DNA of 64,000 nucleotides. Source: Thermodesulfobacterium geofontis OPF15 (GTDB taxonomy: Bacteria; Desulfobacterota; Thermodesulfobacteria; Thermodesulfobacteriales; Thermodesulfobacteriaceae). The DNA is taken from the NCBI RefSeq assembly GCF_000215975.1, contig NC_015682.1, forward strand, positions 868,001 to 932,000, read 5' to 3'. The notes beneath the pieces are model-generated. The model was given only the letters and a program-made list of their open reading frames with translations. It ran no database searches and was not told where the DNA came from. This document shows positions 1 through 8,256 of this stretch, piece by piece; the stretch's first letter is position 1, and the number at the start of each line of letters is the position of its first letter. The position numbers and the translations under genes were made by a program.

Positions 1-795
1 CTTAAATTAAGAGCTGAAGGATATGAAATAAAGCCTGTTTCTTCAGCTCTTGAAGCTTTAAAACTTGCTATGGAAAATCCGCAAAAGAAAGTAATATTTT
101 TTGCTATAGGATTTGAAACTACCTCACCTCATACAGCAGTGCTAATAAAACAAGCAAAGGAATTAGGAGTTAAAAATTTATGGGTAGTTTGTAATCATAT
201 TTTAGCTTTAGTTGTGTTAGAATATCTTCTTCAAAGCGAAGAAAAACCTCTTATTGATGCCTTTATTGGACCTGGACATGTAAGCACCATTACAGGAAGT
301 AGAGCCTATGAGCCTATAGTAAAAAAATATCAAACTCCTATAGTAATTTCTGGTTTTGAGCCTCTTGACCTTATTCAAGCTGTTTATTTAATAGCTAAAC
401 AAATGAGAGAAGGTAGATGTGAAGTTGAGGTTCAATATACTCGTTCTGTTACTCCAGAGGGAAATATTAAAGCTAAGGAGTTTTTAAAAGAAGTATTTAA
501 TATTAGAAAATCCTTTCCTTGGAGAGGATTAGGAGAGATTCCTTATAGTGCCTATGAAATAAAAGAGGAATATCAAAAATGGGACGGAGAAAAGTTTTTC
601 AAAGTTTCTGTTAATTCTGGAAAAGAAAATCCTTTATGTCTTTGTGGAAAAGTAATAAAAGGTTTGAGTAAACCACCAGAATGTAGACTTTTTGGAAAAG
701 TTTGCACTCCTCAAAATCCAATAGGTCCTTGTATGGTTTCTTCAGAAGGGGCTTGCTTGGCTTATTTCAAATATAGAAAAAATCTACAAAAATAA
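1..795 (+). CDS. hypD: Hydrogenase maturation protein HypD (5' end outside window)
   Basis: HypD carries a [4Fe-4S] cluster and works with HypC to assemble the Fe(CN)2CO group of [NiFe] hydrogenases in the cytoplasm. The frame is open from base 1, so the first ATG at 70 is internal and the N-terminal part of a roughly 360-residue protein lies off the left edge. The motifs GFETTSPHTA, GPGHVSTI and PIVISGFEPLD are typical of HypD. The Cys-rich C-terminal part has CLCG, then ECRLFGKVCTP and GPCMVSSEGACLAY, matching the cluster-binding region. It converges on the hydrogenase structural genes, whose large subunit it would help mature. The identification is secure; only the start is missing. Confidence 0.95.
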   Translation, partial: LKLRAEGYEIKPVSSALEALKLAMENPQKKVIFFAIGFETTSPHTAVLIKQAKELGVKNLWVVCNHILALVVLEYLLQSEEKPLIDAFIGPGHVSTITGSRAYEPIVKKYQTPIVISGFEPLDLIQAVYLIAKQMREGRCEVEVQYTRSVTPEGNIKAKEFLKEVFNIRKSFPWRGLGEIPYSAYEIKEEYQKWDGEKFFKVSVNSGKENPLCLCGKVIKGLSKPPECRLFGKVCTPQNPIGPCMVSSEGACLAYFKYRKNLQK

Positions 796-828
796 AAAGG
801 GGGCGCTTTTTGCGCCCCCCTTTTTTTA
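794..828. terminator. Bidirectional intrinsic terminator between hypD and hydrogenase large subunit
   Basis: A perfect 8-bp GC stem (GGGGGCGC, loop TTTTT, GCGCCCCC; bases 799-819) is flanked by A's on the left and T's on the right. It can therefore end transcription from both convergent genes. It is by far the most GC-rich element nearby. Confidence 0.9.
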
Positions 829-845
829 TTAGAGTTTTGTTTCTT

Positions 846-2546
846 TTAGAGAACTTTTATTCTCTTAATTTCTTTTCCTTTAGCATCAATGATATGAACA
901 GCACAAGCTATACATGGGTCAAAGGAATGGATAGTTCTTAAAACTTCTAAGGGTTTTTCAGGATCTACAATTGGATGATTATCAACTAAGGCTGCTTCAT
1001 AAGGTCCCATTTTACCCTTAGCATCTCTTGGGCTTACGTTCCAGGTAGAAGGAACTACACACTGATAATTTTTAATCTTTCCATTTTCAATAACTACCCA
1101 ATGAGAAAGAGTTCCTCTTGGTGCTTCATGAAAACCAAATCCTTTAATTTCTCCAGCTGGGAATTTAGGTTCATTCCAAATAGAAAGATCTCCTTTAGCA
1201 ATATTTGCTTCTAAAAGATCAAGATGCTTTAAAGCAAGGTCACAAAGTACTGCAGCTCTAATTGCTCTTGCTAAATGTCTTCCAATAGTAGAATGGAAAG
1301 CATTTACATCTATATTGACACCGAGAGCCTTTGCTTTTTCAATAGAATAATTTACCCACTTCATAGTAGGTTCATGTTTAGAGGCAATGCCTGCTAATAC
1401 CTGAGCTACAGGACCAACCTGCATAGGTTCACCTTTGAAACGAGGAGCCTTAGACCAGCTATATTTACCATCAGGATTAAAATCAGTATAGTTAGGAACT
1501 GTTTCACCCTGCCATGGATGTCTTGGTCCAGTGTCTTTATACCATGAGTGTATAACATCTTCTGTTACATTATCTCTAAAGTATGGATCATTAAAGCTCT
1601 TAATCGGTGTAAAGGTACCAAGGTCTCTATTAAAGATAGTTCCACCAGGAAGATCAAATTGAGTTCCCTTTGTATCAAGAGGCATATCAGGAACAGCTAA
1701 GTAATTGGGAACACCTCCTCCAATCTTAGTCCATTCTTTATAAAGACAACCAACTGCAATAACATCATTAAGATAAACCTTTTGAACAAAATCTTTTACC
1801 TGTAATAATACTTCACGAGCAAGGTCTAGTCTTTCCATATTTAAAGCTGCTTCTTCATTTGGATCAATAGCTAAGGCTATACCACCTACTGCTAAAGTTT
1901 GAATATTAGGATTTTTTCCACCAAAAATAGCTACTGCTTTATTAGGTAAGAATTGATATTCAAGAGCAGAAAGATAATGAGCAACAGCCATTAAATTAGC
2001 TTCAGGAGGAAGTTTCATTTGAGGATGTCCCCAGTAACCATTAGTAAAAGGTCCAATTTGACCACTCTCTACAAAGGCTTTAAGTTTTTCTTTAACAGCC
2101 TTGAAATAGGTTACACTATTTCCTTCCCAATCAGAAAGACTTTGAGCAAGTTCAGCAGTCTTTTTAGGATCAGCCTTTAAAGCAGAAACAATATCTACCC
2201 AGTCAAGGGCAGAAAGATGATAAAAATGAACTAAATGGTCATGAATACCATGAGCAGCAATTATAATATTTCTAACTAATTGAGCATTTAAAGGAATCTC
2301 CATACCTAATGCATTTTCAACAGCTCTAACAGATGCAATAGCATGAACTGTTGTGCAAACATTACAAATTCTTTGAGTGAATAACCAAGCATCTCTCGGA
2401 TCTCTACCTTTTAGAATCACTTCAAATCCTCTCCACATCTGAGCAGAGGACCAGGCATTTACTATTTTTCCTCCATCTACCTCTACATCAATTCTTAAGT
2501 GTCCTTCAATCCTTGTTATAGGATCAATTGTAATTTTCTTACCCAT
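846..2546 (-). CDS. [NiFe] hydrogenase large subunit (group 1-like)
   Basis: Catalytic subunit of an H2-oxidising [NiFe] hydrogenase, 566 residues. The N-terminal active-site motif is R59-I-C61-N-V-C64 and the C-terminal one is DPC545-I-A-C548-A-V-H551; these four cysteines should bind Ni and Fe. A 15-residue tail follows His551 and should be removed by a maturation endopeptidase, which is not encoded in this window. The usual glycine in RxCGxC is asparagine here. It lies 35 bp downstream of the small-subunit gene in the same operon and should be co-exported with it through the small subunit's Tat signal. No cytochrome b subunit gene is adjacent. Confidence 0.95.
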   Translation of the reverse strand: MGKKITIDPITRIEGHLRIDVEVDGGKIVNAWSSAQMWRGFEVILKGRDPRDAWLFTQRICNVCTTVHAIASVRAVENALGMEIPLNAQLVRNIIIAAHGIHDHLVHFYHLSALDWVDIVSALKADPKKTAELAQSLSDWEGNSVTYFKAVKEKLKAFVESGQIGPFTNGYWGHPQMKLPPEANLMAVAHYLSALEYQFLPNKAVAIFGGKNPNIQTLAVGGIALAIDPNEEAALNMERLDLAREVLLQVKDFVQKVYLNDVIAVGCLYKEWTKIGGGVPNYLAVPDMPLDTKGTQFDLPGGTIFNRDLGTFTPIKSFNDPYFRDNVTEDVIHSWYKDTGPRHPWQGETVPNYTDFNPDGKYSWSKAPRFKGEPMQVGPVAQVLAGIASKHEPTMKWVNYSIEKAKALGVNIDVNAFHSTIGRHLARAIRAAVLCDLALKHLDLLEANIAKGDLSIWNEPKFPAGEIKGFGFHEAPRGTLSHWVVIENGKIKNYQCVVPSTWNVSPRDAKGKMGPYEAALVDNHPIVDPEKPLEVLRTIHSFDPCIACAVHIIDAKGKEIKRIKVL

Positions 2547-2581
2547 AGTTACCCCTCCTTATTTTTTAAATTTTTTTATTT

Positions 2582-3499
2582 TTATCCTAAGGATTTATAA
2601 AATGGGCTCATCTCATCCCAGAAATTAGGCTCAGTGCAACCAATACAAGGATGACCAGAACCTACAGGCCAGGTTCCAACATCACAAAATCTTATAACTG
2701 GACAGTTAGCATAAGTAACTGGTCCCTTACAACCAAGTTTATATAAGCAATATCCCTTTCTATGTCCTTCATCTCCAAATTTTTCTGCGAATCTTCCTTC
2801 ATCAAAATGAGCTCTTCTTTCACAGTGATCATGAATAAGTCTTCCATAAGCAAATTTAGGTCTTCTAAGCTTATCAAGCTCAGGAAGTTTACCAAAAGTT
2901 AAAATATAACTAACTGTAGCAAGGAAATTATAAGGATTAGGTGGGCATCCAGGAACATTTATAAGTTTGTCTACCCCAATTACATCTTTAACTCCTACTG
3001 CACCTGTGGGATTAGGAGCTGCTGCTTGAACTCCTCCAAAAGAGGCACAAGTTCCTATAGCAATAACTAACATAGCATCTTTAGCTACATCCTTTAAAAT
3101 CTGAATAGCAGGTTTTCCTGCTATTTTACAATAAATTCCTCCATCCTTTGTAGAGACAGCACCTTCTACTACACAGATATACTTTCCTTTATACTTCTCC
3201 ATAGTCTGATGAAGAACTTCTTCTGCCTGTTTTCCAGCAGCAGGCATTAAGGTTTCATGATACTCTAAATTAATAATATCAAGAACAAGTCTACCAATAG
3301 GAGGATGAGATGCCCTTAAAAGTGATTCTGTACAACCTGTGCATTCCATAAAGTGAAGCCAGATTACAGTAGGTTTAGGACCCTTTTTCATTGCAGCTTC
3401 TACTTTCTCTACCATTGAATAAGGAAGTCCCATAGTAGCTGTTACAATTGTGCATATTTTAAGAAAATCACGCCTACTTAGTTCTTTTAAATTAAGCAT
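2582..3499 (-). CDS. [NiFe] hydrogenase small subunit with Tat signal
   Basis: The Fe-S electron-transfer subunit, 305 residues. It begins with a twin-arginine signal (SRRDFLK at residues 8-14, hydrophobic stretch to about 30, likely cleavage near 36). CTGCTES (C53, C56) starts the proximal-cluster ligands, HDHCERRAH the distal region, and the C-terminal Cys pattern (ANCP, RFCDVG, HPCIGC) the medial and remaining ligands. The protein ends at about residue 305 without the C-terminal membrane helix found in HyaA-type subunits, so the heterodimer is probably soluble in the periplasm and donates electrons to a diffusible carrier such as cytochrome c. A strong AAGGAGGT ribosome site precedes the ATG. 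Confidence 0.95.
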   Translation of the reverse strand: MLNLKELSRRDFLKICTIVTATMGLPYSMVEKVEAAMKKGPKPTVIWLHFMECTGCTESLLRASHPPIGRLVLDIINLEYHETLMPAAGKQAEEVLHQTMEKYKGKYICVVEGAVSTKDGGIYCKIAGKPAIQILKDVAKDAMLVIAIGTCASFGGVQAAAPNPTGAVGVKDVIGVDKLINVPGCPPNPYNFLATVSYILTFGKLPELDKLRRPKFAYGRLIHDHCERRAHFDEGRFAEKFGDEGHRKGYCLYKLGCKGPVTYANCPVIRFCDVGTWPVGSGHPCIGCTEPNFWDEMSPFYKSLG

Positions 3500-3533
3500 A
3501 CCTTACCTCCTTTAGTTTTATTTTATAATATTT

Positions 3534-3561
3534 ATCATATTAAGTTTTACGAAAAAGACAA
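3534..3561 (-). promoter_or_regulatory. Likely sigma70 promoter of the hydrogenase operon
   Basis: On the minus strand TTGTCT (3556-3561) and TATGAT (3534-3539) are separated by 16 bp. They lie about 35-60 bp upstream of the small-subunit start and its strong ribosome site. Assignment is by match to consensus only. Confidence 0.45.
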
Positions 3562-3598
3562 GAATAAAAAATTTCAAAATTAGATAGTATTTTAAGAC

Positions 3599-3650
3599 TT
3601 TTTAAATTTTTTTTAAATTTTTTTAAATTTTTTTTATTTTTTAAAAATTT
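3599..3650. other. Helically phased T-tracts (predicted bent DNA)
   Basis: Runs of 7-8 T are interrupted by short A steps beginning near 3604, 3615, 3625 and 3636, a period of 10-11 bp that matches the DNA helix. Such phasing causes intrinsic curvature. It lies between the AOR stop codon and the putative hydrogenase promoter. Confidence 0.55.
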
Positions 3651-3658
3651 GAATGAAA

Positions 3659-5620
3659 TTATTTAATTAAGGAAAAATCTAATCCTACATGATAAATATA
3701 GGAAATGAAAAACCTTTCAAACCATTCTTGATAAGCCCTTCTTTTGTCTTTAGAAAATTTTGTATTCCATCTTTGAACTTGGAGTTCTTCAGCTAAGGTG
3801 CTAAAAATATCTATGGCTTTTTCTCCCTCAAGAGGTTTAGGAATTGAACCAGCTTTAATATTATAGATAGCTATATTTTTATATACCTCCTTTAATTTTT
3901 CTTCTAAATTTTTTATCCCAAAAATTTCATAAAGTTTTTCAAGAAAATTTTCAGCCCAACCTCTATGAAATCTACAAAATCCTGCATTGGAAATAGCAAG
4001 TTCTTTAATTACTCTTTCATAAACAAGTTCTACAAATTCTTCAGGTTCGGTAAAAATTAATCTATATTCAGTCCAGTATTTTCCATTAACAAAAATGGGG
4101 ATGAAGAAGCCAGGAGTCCAATAAAAATTGGGAGTCATATATCCATCCTCTCCATAGGGCTGATAAAGAGCTATATCTTTAAAAGAAGTCCCTGCTTTTT
4201 CAATTCTTTCTTCATATTTTTGATCTAAAATTTTTATTGTTTTTCTTAACCCCTTTTCTGCAATATCTTTTAAAACTGGGGTTTTTTTATTAAGTAAGTT
4301 TTGAATAATTTCTTCAGCTAATAGCCCATTTATATGCCATTTTTCAGGATTTAAAATTAAGGGATCAAGATTGGGATGAGAAGAAATTCCTACTTCTTCA
4401 CAAGTTAGTAATCCTCTATTTACAGCCTCTAAAAGAAAAGAAACTATATGTCCTGTAGTAATGGCATCAAGACCTGCATTATCTATAAGGTCAACTATTC
4501 GTGAAGCTTCTTTTAGATCAAAAACACCTATTAAAGGTCCAACCCCTTGGAATGGTTCATAATCTACTTTTTTTCTTTTCCAGATCTTTTTACAGGCAAC
4601 TGAGCAAGGTTCTCCACAGGTTTTCCAATTTTTAGTTTTTACAAAGGTTTCTTCCTTAAAAGGTTCCCAGTAGTTTTTTAAAACTATATCGGAGATTTTT
4701 CTTCTTATTTCTTTTTTTAAATAAATACTATTATAACCGAAAGTAGGAAGCCACTCCTTATAATAGGGATAATTGGAACCAAAGGTTCCTCCTGCTCCTG
4801 TTTTAGGATCAAATCTATATTTAGTAGTTGCTAAATTAACTGCATTAAAATATTCTCTTCCTGTAATTTTTTTAAAAAATTCATTAAAGTTTCTAATATT
4901 TACTAAAATTTCAGGAAGCTGAGGTTTTATTTTTCCACCAGCAATTATTCCTGCCACATTATGCGCTTGAGCTAAAATTGAGCCTGCTCCTCCTCTGCCT
5001 GCAAAATCTTCACTTCCTATAATTAAATCTTTTGTCTCAGGATTTACATCTATAGAAACAAGGGAACCAAATCTTGTTTGCCATGCTCCAGGACCAACAA
5101 CTACTGCTCTGGCATTATTTTCAATGTAAAAGTCACTATAAATATCTAATAACCACTTTGTTAAAGCATAAGCTCCAAAATAATTCCCATAACCTTCATA
5201 TATTCTGTTTAAATTATCAAAACTAATTTTTTCAAAAATAACTTTGGTTTTTTCTTCTCCTTCAACAAAAATAAGAAGAGGTTCTTCACTTTTACCATAA
5301 ATGACCAATCCATTTATACCAGAGCCTATAAACTTATAGGCAACTCCTCCAGCTTCAGAAATATGAAGACCTAAACTTTCTGGACTTCTAAAAACTGCTA
5401 CCAATCTATGAGTTCCAAAAATTTTGCTTCCAGCAAAAGGACCTGTTCCAAGGAATAAAACATTTTGGGGGCTAAATATTTCATACTTCCAGCTTTCAAT
5501 TTCTTCTAAATGGATTTTAACTCCAATTTCAACAGGTCCTAAATAAGGAGGGATTTCATATTCTTTTATTTCCCATCTTAGAGAACCTACATCAATAAAT
5601 AGAACTTTATAAATAATCAT
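3659..5620 (-). CDS. Aldehyde:ferredoxin oxidoreductase family protein (tungsten enzyme)
   Basis: AOR-family enzyme, 653 residues, expected to oxidise aldehydes to acids (or the reverse) with ferredoxin, using a bis-pterin W/Mo cofactor and one [4Fe-4S] cluster in the cytoplasm. The pterin-binding region has FAGRGGAGSILAQAHNVAG. Cluster ligands are supplied by CGEPCSVAC and a late Cys in CRFHRGW. The Cys spacing is C-x3-C-x3-C rather than the C-x2-C-x3-C of the Pyrococcus enzyme. It has its own promoter region, diverging from the arsR-type gene. The modABC uptake genes at 50-52 kb could supply its metal. The specific aldehyde cannot be told from sequence. Confidence 0.88.
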   Translation of the reverse strand: MIIYKVLFIDVGSLRWEIKEYEIPPYLGPVEIGVKIHLEEIESWKYEIFSPQNVLFLGTGPFAGSKIFGTHRLVAVFRSPESLGLHISEAGGVAYKFIGSGINGLVIYGKSEEPLLIFVEGEEKTKVIFEKISFDNLNRIYEGYGNYFGAYALTKWLLDIYSDFYIENNARAVVVGPGAWQTRFGSLVSIDVNPETKDLIIGSEDFAGRGGAGSILAQAHNVAGIIAGGKIKPQLPEILVNIRNFNEFFKKITGREYFNAVNLATTKYRFDPKTGAGGTFGSNYPYYKEWLPTFGYNSIYLKKEIRRKISDIVLKNYWEPFKEETFVKTKNWKTCGEPCSVACKKIWKRKKVDYEPFQGVGPLIGVFDLKEASRIVDLIDNAGLDAITTGHIVSFLLEAVNRGLLTCEEVGISSHPNLDPLILNPEKWHINGLLAEEIIQNLLNKKTPVLKDIAEKGLRKTIKILDQKYEERIEKAGTSFKDIALYQPYGEDGYMTPNFYWTPGFFIPIFVNGKYWTEYRLIFTEPEEFVELVYERVIKELAISNAGFCRFHRGWAENFLEKLYEIFGIKNLEEKLKEVYKNIAIYNIKAGSIPKPLEGEKAIDIFSTLAEELQVQRWNTKFSKDKRRAYQEWFERFFISYIYHVGLDFSLIK

Positions 5621-5773
5621 ATTATTTTTCCCCTCTTTAAGATTCTCACAATTTTTATTACTTTAGCATAATTTTTTTGTTATTCCACTAAATTAAAGAA
5701 ATTCTAAAAATTTTTTTAATAAAAATTTTTAAATTTGCTTTTTACAATCCTAAAATTTTTTAACTAATTTAAC

Positions 5774-5801
5774 TTGACATATATAAAAAATTTTTTATAT
5801 T
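5774..5801 (+). promoter_or_regulatory. Promoter with palindromic operator for the ArsR-type operon
   Basis: TTGACA (5774-5779) and TATATT (5796-5801), 16 bp apart, overlap a perfect 20-bp palindrome ATATAAAAAATTTTTTATAT at 5781-5800. The expected start point is about 2-4 nt before the ATG at 5811 and no Shine-Dalgarno is visible, so the transcript may be nearly leaderless. Placement suits autorepression by the ArsR-type protein. Confidence 0.6.
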
Positions 5802-5810
5802 TTTTAAGAT

Positions 5811-6152
5811 ATGGATTTAAAAGATTTGGTTAAGATTTTTAAAGCACTTTCTGAGGAAATAAGATTAAAAATTTTAAAGATTTTAGAAAAGGGAGAATTT
5901 TGTGTGTGTGAAATTGTCTCTCTTCTAAATATGGATCAACCAAAGGTTTCTTTCCATTTAAGTATTTTAAAAGATGCTGGGTTAATAAAAAGTAGAAGGG
6001 AAGGAAATCGTATCTTTTATAGCCTGGATGATTCTGATTTATTTAAAAGATTTTTAATTTTGTCGGTTCTTGAAAAATTAAAATCCTTTGAAAAGGAAAA
6101 TCCAAGTAGATATGAAGAAATTACCAAAGATTTAGAAGGAGGTATTCTTTGA
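5811..6152 (+). CDS. ArsR/SmtB-family transcriptional repressor
   Basis: A 113-residue winged-helix regulator. The core has EEIRLKILKILEKGEFCVCEIV, then a recognition helix in QPKVSFHLSILKDAGLI and a wing in RREGNRIFYSL. The C-V-C pair just before the recognition region matches the ELCVC metal(loid)-sensing motif of ArsR-type sensors, so thiol binding of arsenite, another metal ion or a reactive sulfur species is plausible. It is the first gene of an operon with a permease (4-bp overlap) and a redox thioredoxin. It probably represses its own promoter through the palindrome at 5781-5800. Confidence 0.88.
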   Translation: MDLKDLVKIFKALSEEIRLKILKILEKGEFCVCEIVSLLNMDQPKVSFHLSILKDAGLIKSRREGNRIFYSLDDSDLFKRFLILSVLEKLKSFEKENPSRYEEITKDLEGGIL

Positions 6153-7207
6153 TGATTAAAGAATTATTAATGGCTGGGCTTTTGGCTTTAGAAGATTACA
6201 TTGCTAAACATGTTATTACTTGTCTTATTCCTGCTTTTTTATTAGCTGGTGCTATGGTCACCTTTATAGATAAATCAGTAATAATTAAGTATTTAGGTTC
6301 TGAGGCAAATAAAATTAGATCCTTTTCTTTAGCAAGTATTTCAAGTTTTTTATTAGCTGCCTGTTCATGTACTGTAATTCCTGTTGCAAGTGGGCTTTAT
6401 TATACAGGAGCAAGCATTGGAGTTGTTTTTATTATTCTCTGGGTTGCACCTGCAGCTAACATATTAGCTCTTATTTATACAGGGGCAATTCTTGGAACTA
6501 AAATGGTATTATCAAGAATTGTTTCAGCTCTCCTCATGGCTTTTATAGTTGGTTGGATAATGGTTTTAGTCTTTGAAAGAAAATCTAAAGAATCTTTATT
6601 AAAAGCTGAGTTAAAAGCTGAATTTGGAGAAAAAAGTATCCTTCCTAAAAAATATTTAATTTTAATAATTTTAATACTTTTGTCTTTACTTTCTCCAAAC
6701 TATTTAGTAAGAAGTGGACCTTATTGGCATAAAGTTTTAGTATGGGCTTTTTTTACATTTATAATGGTTATTTATGCAATTATTAATATTCCTAAAGATA
6801 AAATAAGGGATTGGCTTAGAGAAACATGGTGGTTTATAAGACTTATTTTTCCTCTTCTTTTATTAGGAGTTTTTATTGTAGGGATAATTGGGAAAATTTT
6901 GCCTGAAGAATGGATAAAAACTTGGCTTGGAGGGAAAAGTTTATCAGCTTCTTTTTTTGCAACTTTTATAGGTGCTGTAAGTTACTTTGCTACTATGACT
7001 GAGGCTCCTTTTGTAGATACTCTTATGAAGTTAGGAATGGGGAAAGGACCTGCTCTTGCCTTACTTTTAACTGGACCAGGGATAAGTCTTCCCAATTGGT
7101 TAGCTATAGCAAAAGTTTTCGGGGTTAAAAAGGCTTTAGTTTACATTCCCACTATCATAATACTTGGGACCTTAGTGGGTTGGTTTTTTGGAAATTTTAT
7201 ATTTTAA
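6149..7207 (+). CDS. COG0701-type permease (ArsP / SO_0444-like)
   Basis: An integral membrane permease of 352 residues with about eight hydrophobic segments arranged as two related halves. The first half has AACSCTVIPVASGLYYTGAS followed by a loop-rich APAANILALIYTGAILG; the second has GAVSYFATMTEAPFVDTLM. The CSC motif is characteristic of the family, whose members include the organoarsenical exporter ArsP and Cu/Zn efflux proteins. Its start overlaps the ArsR-type stop (ATGA-type junction) and a small thioredoxin follows. The set resembles known arsR-permease-thioredoxin operons, but the exported substrate is not proven. Confidence 0.82.
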   Translation: MMIKELLMAGLLALEDYIAKHVITCLIPAFLLAGAMVTFIDKSVIIKYLGSEANKIRSFSLASISSFLLAACSCTVIPVASGLYYTGASIGVVFIILWVAPAANILALIYTGAILGTKMVLSRIVSALLMAFIVGWIMVLVFERKSKESLLKAELKAEFGEKSILPKKYLILIILILLSLLSPNYLVRSGPYWHKVLVWAFFTFIMVIYAIINIPKDKIRDWLRETWWFIRLIFPLLLLGVFIVGIIGKILPEEWIKTWLGGKSLSASFFATFIGAVSYFATMTEAPFVDTLMKLGMGKGPALALLLTGPGISLPNWLAIAKVFGVKKALVYIPTIIILGTLVGWFFGNFIF

Positions 7208-7249
7208 AATTTTAAAATTTTATTTTAAATTTTAAAAAGGGGGATTAAG

Positions 7250-7492
7250 ATGGAAATAATAGTTGCTGGACCAGGTTGTCCAAGATGTATAGCTACTGAG
7301 AATAATATTAAGAAAGCTTGCGAAGAATTGGGATTAGAAGCTAGAATTACTCATCTTTACGATGTAAAAGAATTTCCCAAATTAGGAATAATACTTACGC
7401 CTGCTATAGTAATTAATGGACAAGTAGTAGTTTCTGGTAAAGTTCCTACTGTTGAAGAATTGAAAGAGATTTTGTCAAAAATGGCAAAATAA
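7250..7492 (+). CDS. Small redox-active thioredoxin-fold protein
   Basis: An 80-residue thioredoxin-like protein of the small redox-active disulfide protein 2 type. The active site GPGCPRC lies near residues 8-14 (C-P-R-C), and the cis-proline region is ILTPAIVINGQVV. It has no signal peptide, so it should act in the cytoplasm. It is preceded by an AAAGGGGG ribosome site and sits in the ArsR operon after the permease, an arrangement in which such proteins are thought to reduce the metalloid or a cysteine in the permease. That role is inferred from context. Confidence 0.85.
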   Translation: MEIIVAGPGCPRCIATENNIKKACEELGLEARITHLYDVKEFPKLGIILTPAIVINGQVVVSGKVPTVEELKEILSKMAK

Positions 7493-7525
7493 AAAAATTT
7501 TAGAAAATTTATTTAAAAGAACATC

Positions 7526-8254
7526 ATGAAAAAATTTTTTATCCTACTGTTTTTTGTTTTTATAATAAATATAAATTTTAAATCTAAGGCCTGTGATGAA
7601 TTTTTACCAGATTGGTATTATCCTGAGTGGGTAGCTAAAGCAAAATATAATACACCTATCAAGGTTCTTGATACAGAAAGTGCCTTAGGAAGATATGCAT
7701 TAAAATATAAAGAAATAGGACTTAAAGATTTGATTAAATTTCATGGGCATCTTTGTGATGGGCTTGTAATTGCTTATATAGAAATAAAGGAGGTTTTAAA
7801 ACTTCTTTTTCCTGATGGTATTGTTGATAAAACTGATTTAATAGCGGTTTCAAAAAATGGTCCCTGTTGGGTTGATGCAGTTAGTTATTTGACCGGAGCA
7901 AGAATAAACTTTAAAACTTTAAGAATAGATAATTCCATAGGAGACGGATTTATTATCCAAAGAATATCAACTGGGGAAACCTATCAAGTTCATCTAAAAC
8001 CTGGTGTCTTTCCAGAAGAAATGAGTAAGCTTGAAGCAAAAATCAAAAAATTAAGATTTGAAGGTAAAAGTGTTGATCCAGAAGATATAGATAGACTTGA
8101 AAAAATGGCAGAGGATTTAATAAAAAAACTTTTAAATACACCACCTACGGAAATTTTAGAAATTAAAAAATTAGAAAATTATCAATTTGTTCCTATAGAT
8201 CTTTTTGGAGAGCGCACAGATATAATAAATAAGAATATACCAAGGAGAAAATAG
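7526..8254 (+). CDS. Exported FmdE-domain protein
   Basis: 242 residues with an N-terminal signal peptide (hydrophobic residues about 4-20, ending near KSKAC). The FmdE family core follows: KFHGHLCDGLVIAYIEIKEVL, with GPCWVDAVSYLTGAR further on. The His and Cys of HGHLC and the later Cys are the metal-binding positions of the family, whose first-described member maps to formylmethanofuran dehydrogenase operons. The usual HGHxCPG has Asp in place of Pro. The C-terminal zinc ribbon of many FmdE proteins is absent. It is followed after 2 bp by the TauE gene. The enzymatic role is unknown; a metal or thiol chemistry in the periplasm fits its operon. Confidence 0.8.
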   Translation: MKKFFILLFFVFIININFKSKACDEFLPDWYYPEWVAKAKYNTPIKVLDTESALGRYALKYKEIGLKDLIKFHGHLCDGLVIAYIEIKEVLKLLFPDGIVDKTDLIAVSKNGPCWVDAVSYLTGARINFKTLRIDNSIGDGFIIQRISTGETYQVHLKPGVFPEEMSKLEAKIKKLRFEGKSVDPEDIDRLEKMAEDLIKKLLNTPPTEILEIKKLENYQFVPIDLFGERTDIINKNIPRRK

Positions 8255-8256
8255 GT

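Noticed and set aside
2692-2895. 67-residue open frame inside the hydrogenase small-subunit gene
   Set aside because: Shadow frame of a strongly conserved gene.
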